A DNA stretch of 64,000 nucleotides from CAXXOZ01 sp963676435 (GTDB taxonomy: Bacteria; Bacillota; Clostridia; Lachnospirales; Lachnospiraceae). The notes below the pieces were generated by a model. The model searched no databases, was not told the DNA's origin, and saw only the letters and a list, made by a program, of their open reading frames with translations. Position numbers and translations under genes: made by a program. The DNA is taken from assembly GCA_963676435.2 (NCBI GenBank), contig CAXXOZ010000003.1, positions 45,862-109,861 of the forward strand, written 5' to 3'. Shown here piece by piece: positions 43,036 to 50,536 of the stretch (positions are counted from its first letter, which is position 1; every line of letters begins with the position of its first letter).

Positions 43036-43094
43036 AACATTATAGGAATTTTTTTCGATAATCCCTATAATGTTAAACTTGCGAGAGAGTTTGC
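43036..43094. repeat. Intergenic structured segment (copy C)
   Basis: AACATTATAGG / CCTATAATGTT, a perfect 11-bp stem, then CTTGCGAGAGAGTTTGC (43078-43094). That string matches CTCGCGAAAGAGTTCGC (32587-32603) at 14 of 17 positions, all three changes being transitions. Like copies A and B it directly follows a terminator. It also forms most of the rimM leader. Confidence 0.45.
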
Positions 43095-43128
43095 CACTTT
43101 GTTCAAAAACACTGAAAAGAGAATAGAT

Positions 43129-43641
43129 ATGAATAAAGATGATATGTTTAGAGTGGGAGTAATTGCGTCAACACATGGCGTTAGGGGAGAAGTAAAAGTA
43201 TTTCCTACTACTGATGATCCAAAACGATATAATAAATTAAAAAGAGTTTACATGGATAGTAAAGAGGGTTTAATAGAACTACATGTTTCAGGAGTTAAGT
43301 ATTTTAAAAAGTTTGTTATAGTAAAATTTAAAGAATACAATAATATTAATGAGATTGAAAAATATAAAGGTTTAGATTTATTAATAAAAAGAAAAGATGC
43401 AGTTCCTTTAGAAAAGGGAGAGTATTATATAAAAGATTTATTAGGTCTTGAGGTTGAGTCGGAACAAGGTAGTATTTTAGGTGAAATTATCGATGTACTT
43501 CAAACAGGTGCAAATGATGTTTATGTAGTTAAAGACAAAAATGATAAAGAAATACTATTGCCAGTGATAGAAGAATGCATAAAAAAAGTTGATTTAGAAA
43601 ATAAAAAAGTTATTGTGCATATTATGGAAGGATTATTATAA
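43129..43641 (+). CDS. rimM: Ribosome maturation factor RimM
   Basis: Helps assemble the 30S head near S19/16S helix 33. N-terminal RimM domain with FRVGVIASTHGVRGEVKVFPTTDDP, then a PRC-barrel (YYIKDLLGLEVES...LLPVIEECIKKVD). A TTG at 43099 is in frame, but ATG 43129 (170 aa) fits the family length and has a weak AAGAGA before it. The stop shares one base with the trmD start. Confidence 0.93.
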   Translation: MNKDDMFRVGVIASTHGVRGEVKVFPTTDDPKRYNKLKRVYMDSKEGLIELHVSGVKYFKKFVIVKFKEYNNINEIEKYKGLDLLIKRKDAVPLEKGEYYIKDLLGLEVESEQGSILGEIIDVLQTGANDVYVVKDKNDKEILLPVIEECIKKVDLENKKVIVHIMEGLL

Positions 43642-44318
43642 TGAATTTTTACATATTAACGCTTTTTCCTGAAATGATAATGCAGGGAGTAAATACTAGT
43701 ATTACAGGAAGAGCCATTTCAAATAACTTAATTAATATAGAAGCTATAAATATCAGAGATTTTTCTGGTAACAAACATGGACAGGTAGATGACTATCCTT
43801 ATGGTGGAGGTGCTGGAATGGTTATGCAGCCTGGACCTATATATGATTCGTATATGTCTGTAGCGAATAAAACTAATTCAAAACCAAGAGTTGTTTATAT
43901 GACTCCTCAGGGGAAAAAGTTTGACCAGGCTTTGGCTAAAGAATTTTCCATGGAGGAAAACCTGGTGATTCTTTGTGGCCATTATGAGGGGGTAGATGAG
44001 AGAGTACTTGAAGAAATAGTTACAGATAATGTCTCAATCGGAGATTATGTATTAACTGGAGGAGAACTAGCGGCTATGGTTGTTGTGGATGCGGTATCAA
44101 GACTTGTTCCAGGTGTTCTAGGAAATGTTGATTCCGCAACTCATGAAAGTTTCAGTGAAAATCTTCTTGAACACCCACAATATACAAGACCAGAATTTTT
44201 TATGGGAAAAAGAGTTCCAGAAGTTCTTCTTTCAGGTCATCATAAAAATATAGAAAACTGGAGAAAAGAGCAGTCGATAAAAAGAACAAAAGAAAGAAGA
44301 CCAGATCTTTTAAAATAG
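43641..44318 (+). CDS. trmD: tRNA (guanine37-N1)-methyltransferase
   Basis: SPOUT-fold methyltransferase making m1G37, which prevents frameshifting. 225 aa: LFPEMI near the N terminus, DDYPYGGGAGMVMQPGPIYD, CGHYEGVDERV and the knot region SIGDYVLTGGELAAMVVVDAV and PQYTRPEFF. One-base overlap with rimM. Confidence 0.97.
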   Translation: MNFYILTLFPEMIMQGVNTSITGRAISNNLINIEAINIRDFSGNKHGQVDDYPYGGGAGMVMQPGPIYDSYMSVANKTNSKPRVVYMTPQGKKFDQALAKEFSMEENLVILCGHYEGVDERVLEEIVTDNVSIGDYVLTGGELAAMVVVDAVSRLVPGVLGNVDSATHESFSENLLEHPQYTRPEFFMGKRVPEVLLSGHHKNIENWRKEQSIKRTKERRPDLLK

Positions 44319-44356
44319 ATAAAGATAAATAAAAGATAAATATTTATTAAAAAATC

Positions 44357-44385
44357 TTGCATATTGTGTTGAAATATGTTAAAGT
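44357..44385 (+). promoter_or_regulatory. Possible rplS promoter
   Basis: TTGCAT (44357-44362), 17-bp spacer, TAAAGT (44380-44385). The -10 is weak. Confidence 0.45.
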
Positions 44386-44392
44386 TAATAGC

Positions 44393-44462
44393 GTTGTGAA
44401 AAAGATGGTCCTCTGTTACAAATGTATTAAGAACATCGAATTATATAAGGAGGTCACAAACA
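44393..44462 (+). promoter_or_regulatory. Candidate L19 autoregulatory leader
   Basis: The 70-base leader of rplS can close on itself: GTTGTGA (44393-44399) pairs with TCACAA (44454-44459) just past the ribosome site, GGTCCTC (44407-44413) carries CCTC complementary to GAGG of the Shine-Dalgarno, and ATGT/ACAT and GATG/CATC form inner helices. This fits the known Firmicute L19 leaders (bL19 represses its own translation), but I cannot test it against a covariance model. Confidence 0.45.
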
Positions 44463-44810
44463 ATGAACGAAATCATTAGAAAGATTGAAGCTGAACAGTT
44501 AAAATCAGAAGTATCTGAATTTAATGTTGGTGATACTGTAAAAGTACATGCTAAGATTAAAGAAGGAAACAGAGAAAGAATTCAGGTATTTGAAGGAACA
44601 GTTATAAAAAGACAGGGCGGAAGCTCTAGAGAAACTTTTACTGTAAGAAAGTTTTCAAATGGTATAGGTGTTGAAAAAACATGGCCATTACACTCGCCAG
44701 TTGTTGAGAAAATTGAAGTCGTAAGAAAAGGTAAAGTAAGAAGAGCTAAATTATTCTACCTAAGAGACAGAGTTGGTAAGAGAGCTAAAGTAAAAGAATT
44801 AGTAAGATAA
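44463..44810 (+). CDS. rplS: Large ribosomal subunit protein bL19
   Basis: A 115-aa ribosomal protein at the 30S-50S interface. FNVGDTVKVHAKIKEGNRERIQVFEGTVIKR, SSRETFTVRKFSNGIGVEKTWPLHSPVVEKI and RRAKLFYLRDRVGKRAKVKE are all conserved. AAGGAGG about 9 bases before the ATG, inside the leader structure. Own terminator. Confidence 0.98.
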   Translation: MNEIIRKIEAEQLKSEVSEFNVGDTVKVHAKIKEGNRERIQVFEGTVIKRQGGSSRETFTVRKFSNGIGVEKTWPLHSPVVEKIEVVRKGKVRRAKLFYLRDRVGKRAKVKELVR

Positions 44811-44820
44811 TAGTGTTTTG

Positions 44821-44857
44821 AAAGGGACAAAATCCATTGCGTATTTTGTCCTTTTTT
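44821..44857 (+). terminator. Terminator of rplS
   Basis: AAAGGGACAAAAT / ATTTTGTCCTTTTTT, 13 bp with one wobble, T-rich end. Confidence 0.9.
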
Positions 44858-44899
44858 ATTATAATAAATTAATGTATTTAATTGAAAAGAGGATAGTAA

Positions 44900-45448
44900 A
44901 TGAATTATTATTCAGATGCAGTTTCAGAAAATAAATATATAGATTATTTATTTAAATTTATTGTTGATATAATAGTAGTAGTTATGTTAGCTTTATTTTT
45001 TGTTACAACTATTGCCAGTAAAAATACCGTTGAAGGAAACTCTATGTCACCTACATTAAATTCAAATGATGAAATGCTTATTAATGAATTGTCTTTTGGG
45101 ATTTTTTCACCTGATAGAAATGATGTAGTAGCCTTTGAAGTGAATAATCAGTATTATATAAAAAGGATTATTGGCTTACCAGGAGAAACAATACAAATTG
45201 TTGATGGTTATATTTATATAAATGGAAGCATTTATAATGAAGAACAGACATTTGAAGAAATAGTTTCACCAGGTCTTGGAGCTGATGAGATTGTGCTAGG
45301 AGAAAATGAGTACTTTGTATTAGGAGACAATAGAAATAACAGTGAAGACAGTAGATTTTCTTACATAGGAAATTTGAAAAAAAATGAGATAATAGGTAAA
45401 GTTTGGTTTAAACTTACACCATTATCAGAAATAGGATTTATAGAATAG
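44900..45448 (+). CDS. lepB: Signal peptidase I (first of two)
   Basis: Cleaves signal peptides of exported proteins on the outer face of the membrane. 182 aa, one N-terminal membrane helix (about 17-40). Catalytic Ser48 in EGNSMSPTLNS and Lys88 in YYIKRIIGLPGE; later blocks LGENEYFVLGDNRNNSEDSR and IIGKVWFKLTP. It heads the operon that continues with rbgA and a second lepB. Confidence 0.95.
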   Translation: MNYYSDAVSENKYIDYLFKFIVDIIVVVMLALFFVTTIASKNTVEGNSMSPTLNSNDEMLINELSFGIFSPDRNDVVAFEVNNQYYIKRIIGLPGETIQIVDGYIYINGSIYNEEQTFEEIVSPGLGADEIVLGENEYFVLGDNRNNSEDSRFSYIGNLKKNEIIGKVWFKLTPLSEIGFIE

Positions 45449-45460
45449 AGGAGGACAATT

Positions 45461-46315
45461 ATGCATTTTCAATGGTACCCAGGGCATATGACTAAAGCGA
45501 AAAGGATGATGCAGGAAGACATAAAACTTATAGATTTAATAATAGAATTAGTTGATGCGAGAATACCTTTAAGTAGTAGAAATCCTGATATTGATGAACT
45601 TGGTAAAAATAAATCAAGATTAATATTATTGAATAAATTTGATTTATCCGATGAAATATATAATTCGGAGTGGGAAAAATATTTTAAAGAAAAAGGATAT
45701 TTTGTACTTAAAGTTAATTCGAAGTCGGGAACAGGAATAAAAGCAATAAATAAAATTGTTTTAGAAGCATGTAAAGAAAAAATTGAAAGAAATAAAAAAA
45801 GAGGTATATTAAACAGACCAGTAAGAGCAATGGTGGTAGGAATTCCAAATGTAGGAAAATCTACCTTTATTAATTCATATGCAGGCAAAGCCTGTACAAA
45901 AACAGGTAATAAACCAGGAGTCACAAAAGGTAAACAATGGATAAAGCTAAATAAAAATCTTGAACTTTTAGATACACCTGGTATTTTATGGCCAAAATTC
46001 GAAGATCAAAAAGTAGGATTAAGACTAGCTTTTATAGGATCAATAAAAGATGAAATAACAAATATTAATGAACTAGCATTAGAATTTATAAAATTTTTAG
46101 TGGTTAATTATCCATCCAAATTATCCGAAAGATATAATATCAACGAAGAAAAAAATGAAAATGAAATTTTAGGTGATGTGGCTGTTAATAGACAATGTGT
46201 ACAAAAAGGGAACTTACCAGACTTAGATAAAGCAGCTAAGATTATTATCGAAGATTTTAGAAGTGGAAAACTTGGGAGGATTACACTTGAATACCCACAA
46301 GAATACGAAGATTAA
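45461..46315 (+). CDS. rbgA: Ribosome biogenesis GTPase RbgA (YlqF)
   Basis: Circularly permuted GTPase needed for late 50S assembly. 284 aa. Motif order is G4 NKFD (58-61), then G1 GIPNVGKS (127-134), then G3 DTPG (about 171-174), the mark of this family. N-terminal WYPGHMTKAKRMM is typical. The last 29 bases overlap the second lepB. Confidence 0.96.
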   Translation: MHFQWYPGHMTKAKRMMQEDIKLIDLIIELVDARIPLSSRNPDIDELGKNKSRLILLNKFDLSDEIYNSEWEKYFKEKGYFVLKVNSKSGTGIKAINKIVLEACKEKIERNKKRGILNRPVRAMVVGIPNVGKSTFINSYAGKACTKTGNKPGVTKGKQWIKLNKNLELLDTPGILWPKFEDQKVGLRLAFIGSIKDEITNINELALEFIKFLVVNYPSKLSERYNINEEKNENEILGDVAVNRQCVQKGNLPDLDKAAKIIIEDFRSGKLGRITLEYPQEYED

Positions 46316-46832
46316 AAGTCTCTTACATTTTCTGATTGTAATTATAATTACAATTGTAGTTATTTATGGGATAATGTTTTTTATAATAAAACCATATATT
46401 GTAGATGGAAGCTCTATGGAACCGTCTTTGTCAGAAAAGGATATTTTATTGGTTAACAAATTATCATATAAATCTAATGAACCTGAAAGATTTGACCTGA
46501 TAGTTTTTCCAGATAAGAATGGTCTTGATATTGAATATGTAAAAAGGATAATAGCATTGCCAGGAGAAACTGTTCAGATTATGGACGGTATAATATATAT
46601 TAATGCTCAGGAATTTAATGAAAACTATGGACTAGAAGATCAGATATATGATATTGGTGATATTGGCTTTCCGATTGCATTAAGTGAAGATGAGTATTTT
46701 GTATTAGGTGATAATAGAAACGATAGTATTGATAGCAGATATGCCTCAATAGGAATAATAAATATTGATGATATTATAGGTAAAGTTATATTTAGAGTAT
46801 ATCCATTTAATGAAATCGGAATACTATATTAA
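46287..46832 (+). CDS. lepB: Signal peptidase I (second of two)
   Basis: A second S26 signal peptidase, 181 aa from the TTG at 46287. GGGAGG at 46274-46279 places this start; an earlier GTG at 46263 would read through the ribosome site. Membrane helix about 10-35, catalytic Ser43 in VDGSSMEPSLSE, Lys86 in EYVKRIIALPGE, and EDEYFVLGDNRNDSIDSR. Only moderately similar to the first copy, so the duplication is old and substrate preference may differ. Confidence 0.93.
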   Translation: MNTHKNTKIKSLLHFLIVIIITIVVIYGIMFFIIKPYIVDGSSMEPSLSEKDILLVNKLSYKSNEPERFDLIVFPDKNGLDIEYVKRIIALPGETVQIMDGIIYINAQEFNENYGLEDQIYDIGDIGFPIALSEDEYFVLGDNRNDSIDSRYASIGIINIDDIIGKVIFRVYPFNEIGILY

Positions 46833-46856
46833 TTAAAAAGGTGATAAGAAAATATT

Positions 46857-47489
46857 ATGAATGAAGAAAAACTAAAAAAAGAATTATTAAGACTTGAGGG
46901 AATGAAGCAGTTTGAAAAAGAGTATTCTTCATTTGAATACATATGTGGAATAGATGAAGTAGGAAGAGGACCCTTTGCTGGACCTGTTGTTGCTTCAGCT
47001 GTTATATTACCTAAAAATGTAGATATATTATTTTTAAATGATTCCAAAAAGCTTTCTGAAAAGAAAAGACAGGAAGTTTATGAGGAAATAAATAAAAATG
47101 CATTAGCTATAGGAATAGGATTGGTTTCACCAGAAGTCATTGATGAGATAAATATTCTTCAGGCGACATACTTAGCTATGAAACAGGCAATTGAAAACCT
47201 AAACATAAAACCAGATATTTTGTTAAATGATGCTGTTACAATACCAGGTGTGGATATTAAACAAATTCCAATTGTAAAAGGTGATACGAAAAGTATTTCA
47301 ATAGCTGCAGCAAGTATAATTGCAAAGGTAACACGTGATAAAATAATGTTAGAATATGATGAAAAGTATCCTGAATATGGCTTTGCGTCAAACAAAGGAT
47401 ATGGAACAAAGGTGCATATAGAAGCTTTGAAAACTCATGGTTCATTGCCTATTCATAGAAGGAGTTTTATAAGGAAATATGAACATTAA
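46857..47489 (+). CDS. rnhB: Ribonuclease HII
   Basis: Removes ribonucleotides from DNA. 210 aa; catalytic Asp33 and Glu34 in CGIDEVGRGPFAGPVVASAV, then DSKKLSEKKR, LNDAVTIPG and SIAAASIIAKVTRD, closing with GSLPIHRRSF. AAGGTGA precedes the ATG. Its end overlaps the FliK-like gene by 11 bases. Confidence 0.97.
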   Translation: MNEEKLKKELLRLEGMKQFEKEYSSFEYICGIDEVGRGPFAGPVVASAVILPKNVDILFLNDSKKLSEKKRQEVYEEINKNALAIGIGLVSPEVIDEINILQATYLAMKQAIENLNIKPDILLNDAVTIPGVDIKQIPIVKGDTKSISIAAASIIAKVTRDKIMLEYDEKYPEYGFASNKGYGTKVHIEALKTHGSLPIHRRSFIRKYEH

Positions 47490-48987
47490 CATTAATTCAG
47501 GAAATTTAAAAAATCTTTCTTCGATAATTAAAGGAGAAATATTGAAATCTCAACCCGAAAAAGGGGTTGAGTTATTGAAGCTGTTGTCAGGTGATGTTTT
47601 TAAAGGGAAAATTGTTGATATAATAAATTCTAATGTTCAAATCAGTGTGGGTGATGGACAGATTATAAATGCCAGAATGGCTGAATCAATGGACTTTAAT
47701 ATTGGAGATAAAGTTACTTTTATTGTAAAGGAAAACAATGGCTCTCAAATATCAATACGACCTTTACAACTTGAAAATGTATCTCCTGAAATCGTTACTA
47801 AAGCTTTAGAGTCAGCCAAACTTCCTATGACAGAGCGAAACATTGAAATTGTAAAAAACCTAGTAGAGCAAAAAATGCCTATTGATAAGCAGACCATTAA
47901 TAATATTGTAAATCATTTAAATGTGAATAAAGAATCTAATATACAGTCTGTAGTAATCCTTAATAAACTTAATATTCCAATAACAAAAGAAAATATAGTT
48001 GCTTTTAATGAATTATTATCAAATGATTTCAATATTTCAAATAAAGTAGAAAATGTTATTAATGATATTCAAGGTTATATTGAGTCAAATGCAAATTCTC
48101 CTGAACTACCTCAAATAGTTAGTAAAATGGTATCAGATATAAACCTGGGAGAACAAAACAGTCTTCCTATAAAACCTGAATTAAAGGAATATATTCAAAA
48201 AGCTATAGAATCCCCAGAATTAAACATTAAAGATAAAGAAATACTTAAAGAAACAATAAATCAAAATACTTTGGACATTAAAAAATTTGTTGAGAGTGAT
48301 TTTTCAAATAAAATTTTTTTAAATAAGATGCTTTTTTCAAAGGAATTTTTATCTTCTTTAAAAGAATTTGTTAAAGAAAAATGGTTGATTCAACCTGAGA
48401 AATTTAATCAACAGTCTGTTGATAGACCACAGGAGATAAAAGATATTTACAAATCAGTGTTTGAAGGTGTTGAAAGAATTATAAAAAACGTAAAAAACAG
48501 TGATACAAAAGCTGGTGAAGCTATCCTTAATACTTTATCGAATATGAAAAGTAGTATTAGTTTTATGAATTCTTTTAGTCATGTTATACCATATGTTCAG
48601 ATTCCTATTAAAATGGAAAATCAGGATAAAAATGGAGAGCTTTATATTTATAATAAGAACCCTAAAAAGCAGTTTAAGGAGAATGAAGAATTAAAGGCCT
48701 TTTTGCATCTTGATATGGAGTATTTAGGTGCAACGGATGTAGATATAAGAATGAAAGGTAAAAAAGTCAGTACGAATTTCACACTAGACAATGATGAAAG
48801 TATGATGATTGTTGAAAAATATTTACCAGAACTTAAAGAAAAACTTGAAAAAAGAGGTTATGAGGCAAGTTACGCAATTGAAGTAATAGGTGAAAAAACT
48901 GGTGATTCCAAAGCTCTTGATAATATAATAAATACAGTACCAGGAAATGTTAGTGTTAAAAGATATACATTCGATATTAGAGCATAG
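47479..48987 (+). CDS. FliK-like protein (YlqG counterpart)
   Basis: A 502-aa protein without membrane helix. A beta-rich N-terminal part (about 30-105, DVFKGKIVDIINSNVQISVGDG) and a long helical middle; the C-terminal part (about 375-475) resembles the FliK/Flg_hook domain: YVQIPIKMENQDKNGELYIYNK, followed by HLDMEYLGATDVDIRMKGKK. In Bacillus the same slot between rnhB and the FlhB-like gene holds ylqG. No flagellar gene is seen nearby. Function unknown; a role linked with the FlhB-like partner is inferred from position only. Confidence 0.7.
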   Translation: MNININSGNLKNLSSIIKGEILKSQPEKGVELLKLLSGDVFKGKIVDIINSNVQISVGDGQIINARMAESMDFNIGDKVTFIVKENNGSQISIRPLQLENVSPEIVTKALESAKLPMTERNIEIVKNLVEQKMPIDKQTINNIVNHLNVNKESNIQSVVILNKLNIPITKENIVAFNELLSNDFNISNKVENVINDIQGYIESNANSPELPQIVSKMVSDINLGEQNSLPIKPELKEYIQKAIESPELNIKDKEILKETINQNTLDIKKFVESDFSNKIFLNKMLFSKEFLSSLKEFVKEKWLIQPEKFNQQSVDRPQEIKDIYKSVFEGVERIIKNVKNSDTKAGEAILNTLSNMKSSISFMNSFSHVIPYVQIPIKMENQDKNGELYIYNKNPKKQFKENEELKAFLHLDMEYLGATDVDIRMKGKKVSTNFTLDNDESMMIVEKYLPELKEKLEKRGYEASYAIEVIGEKTGDSKALDNIINTVPGNVSVKRYTFDIRA

Positions 48988-48995
48988 GTGATGAT

Positions 48996-49274
48996 ATGAA
49001 TAATAAAAAAACAAGAAAAACTGCTGTGGCACTTCAGTACGAAAAAGATTATGAAGCACCAACTGTAATTGCTACAGGAAAAGGTCAGATAGCAGAAAGA
49101 ATAATCGAAAAAGCAACAGAATCAGATGTTCCAATTTATGAAGATGATAACCTTGCAAAAACACTTTCATCACTTGAAATTGGAGATATGATTCCACCAG
49201 AACTTTATGAAGTAGTAGCAGAAGTTTTAGTTTTTGTGGATAAAATGGACAAAATAAAAAGTAAAGTTATTTAA
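48996..49274 (+). CDS. FlhB C-terminal-domain-like protein (YlqH/FlhX type)
   Basis: A 92-aa protein equal to the cytoplasmic C-terminal domain of FlhB/EscU: TAVALQYEKDYEAPTVIATGKGQIAE and PIYEDDNLAKTLSSLEIGDMIPPELYEVVAEVLVF match well. The membrane part is absent, and the self-cleaving NPTH sequence is replaced (TRKTAVAL), so it cannot autocleave. YlqH of Bacillus is the same type. Coupled to the FliK-like gene by 8 bases. Confidence 0.85.
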   Translation: MNNKKTRKTAVALQYEKDYEAPTVIATGKGQIAERIIEKATESDVPIYEDDNLAKTLSSLEIGDMIPPELYEVVAEVLVFVDKMDKIKSKVI

Positions 49275-49288
49275 AAAAGGAGATTACA

Positions 49289-49639
49289 ATTAATAAAAGA
49301 ATTAAGGGGAACAATTACGAAAAAATTGCAGGAGAATTTCTCGAAAGTAAAGGATATAAGATTTTAGAATATAATTATTTTAGTAGATTTGGAGAAATTG
49401 ATATTATTGCAAAATATGAGGGGTATATTTGTTTTATTGAAGTTAAATATAGAAAAAATAACAACTACGGTAATGCTGGAGAATCAATTAATCAAACAAA
49501 GAAAAATAGAATTATGAAAACAGCTAAATACTATATTTTAAAAAATGATTTAAATGAAAGTAGTTTATATAGATTTGATGTTGTTTTAATCGAAAATAGT
49601 AAAATCAAGGTGATTAAAAACGCATTCGGAGGATTTTAG
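49289..49639 (+). CDS. YraN/UPF0102 family endonuclease-like protein, apparent ATT start
   Basis: A 116-aa protein, read from ATT at 49289 as (M)NKRIKGNNYEKIAGEFLESK, then GYKILEYNYFSRFGEIDIIA and CFIEVKYRKNN: the conserved E-I-D...E-V-K restriction-endonuclease-like core of the YraN family. AGGAG sits 6 bases before the ATT. No ATG, GTG or TTG occurs in frame between the ylqH stop and codon 76, far too late. The N terminus NKR is what family members have after Met, supporting the ATT. RnhB-neighbouring position is normal for yraN. Function is not known. Confidence 0.85.
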   Translation: MNKRIKGNNYEKIAGEFLESKGYKILEYNYFSRFGEIDIIAKYEGYICFIEVKYRKNNNYGNAGESINQTKKNRIMKTAKYYILKNDLNESSLYRFDVVLIENSKIKVIKNAFGGF

Positions 49640-49674
49640 TGTATAATTAATGAAACTGGAGGTTATAGTGAAAA

Positions 49675-50517
49675 TTGAATTTTAAGAAGGCTTTTAATAA
49701 TAACTCAACAAAATTTATAATTAAAAAGACACCGTATATAATTTCAAATAGAATTGAAAACACAGGAGTTGTTAAGCATGGGTTTTCAACAAGACTAGGA
49801 GGAGTTAGCGAAGGGATATTTTCATCTTTAAATCTCAGTTTTACCAGAGGGGATGAGTTTGAAAGGGTTATGAAAAATCACGAGCTGATTTCAGAATCTA
49901 TAGGTTTTAATTATAAAGATATAGTTACTTCTAAACAAACCCACACTACAAACATAAAAGTTGTAAAACTTGAAGACAAGGGGAAGGGCATTATTAAAGA
50001 TAGGGACTATACAGATATTGATGGATTTATAACTAACATTCCAGGAATACCATTAGCTACCTATTATGCTGATTGTGTGCCACTTTTTTTTGTAGATCCA
50101 GTAAATAAAGCAATAGGTCTTTCTCATTCAGGCTGGAAAGGAACAGTTAATGGAATTGGGAAAGTAACAGTTGAATTAATGATTAAGGAATATAATTCTA
50201 ATCCTGAAAATATTATTGCTTTTATAGGACCATCAATTTGTAAAGAATGTTATGAAGTGGGAAAAGAACTATATGACGAATTTAAAAATAATTATACAAA
50301 AGATGAACTTGAATGTTTGTTTTATAAAAAAGAAAACGGGAAATATTTACTTGATTTATGGAAAGCAAATCAATTCAACTTATTAAATGTAGGAATTAAA
50401 AAAGATAACATTGAAACAACAGATATATGTACCTGCTGCAATCCTGAGCTACTATTTTCACATAGAGCGTCAAATGGTGAAAGAGGCAATCTTGCTGCTT
50501 TTTTAATGTTAAAATAA
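49675..50517 (+). CDS. pgeF: Peptidoglycan editing factor PgeF (YlmD-like, Cu-polyphenol oxidase fold)
   Basis: A 280-aa laccase-domain protein; relatives remove wrongly incorporated L-Ser from cell-wall precursors or act as purine nucleosidases. KHGFSTRLGGVSEGIFSSLNL, TYYADCVPLFFVDP, GLSHSGWKGTVNGIG and GPSICKECYEVG carry the His/Cys metal ligands. The TTG start is about 12 bases after GGAGG, longer than usual; an 11-codon ATG frame (49650-49685) overlaps it and may couple translation. Confidence 0.87.
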   Translation: MNFKKAFNNNSTKFIIKKTPYIISNRIENTGVVKHGFSTRLGGVSEGIFSSLNLSFTRGDEFERVMKNHELISESIGFNYKDIVTSKQTHTTNIKVVKLEDKGKGIIKDRDYTDIDGFITNIPGIPLATYYADCVPLFFVDPVNKAIGLSHSGWKGTVNGIGKVTVELMIKEYNSNPENIIAFIGPSICKECYEVGKELYDEFKNNYTKDELECLFYKKENGKYLLDLWKANQFNLLNVGIKKDNIETTDICTCCNPELLFSHRASNGERGNLAAFLMLK

Positions 50518-50536
50518 ATATTTAGGAGAGAAATTT

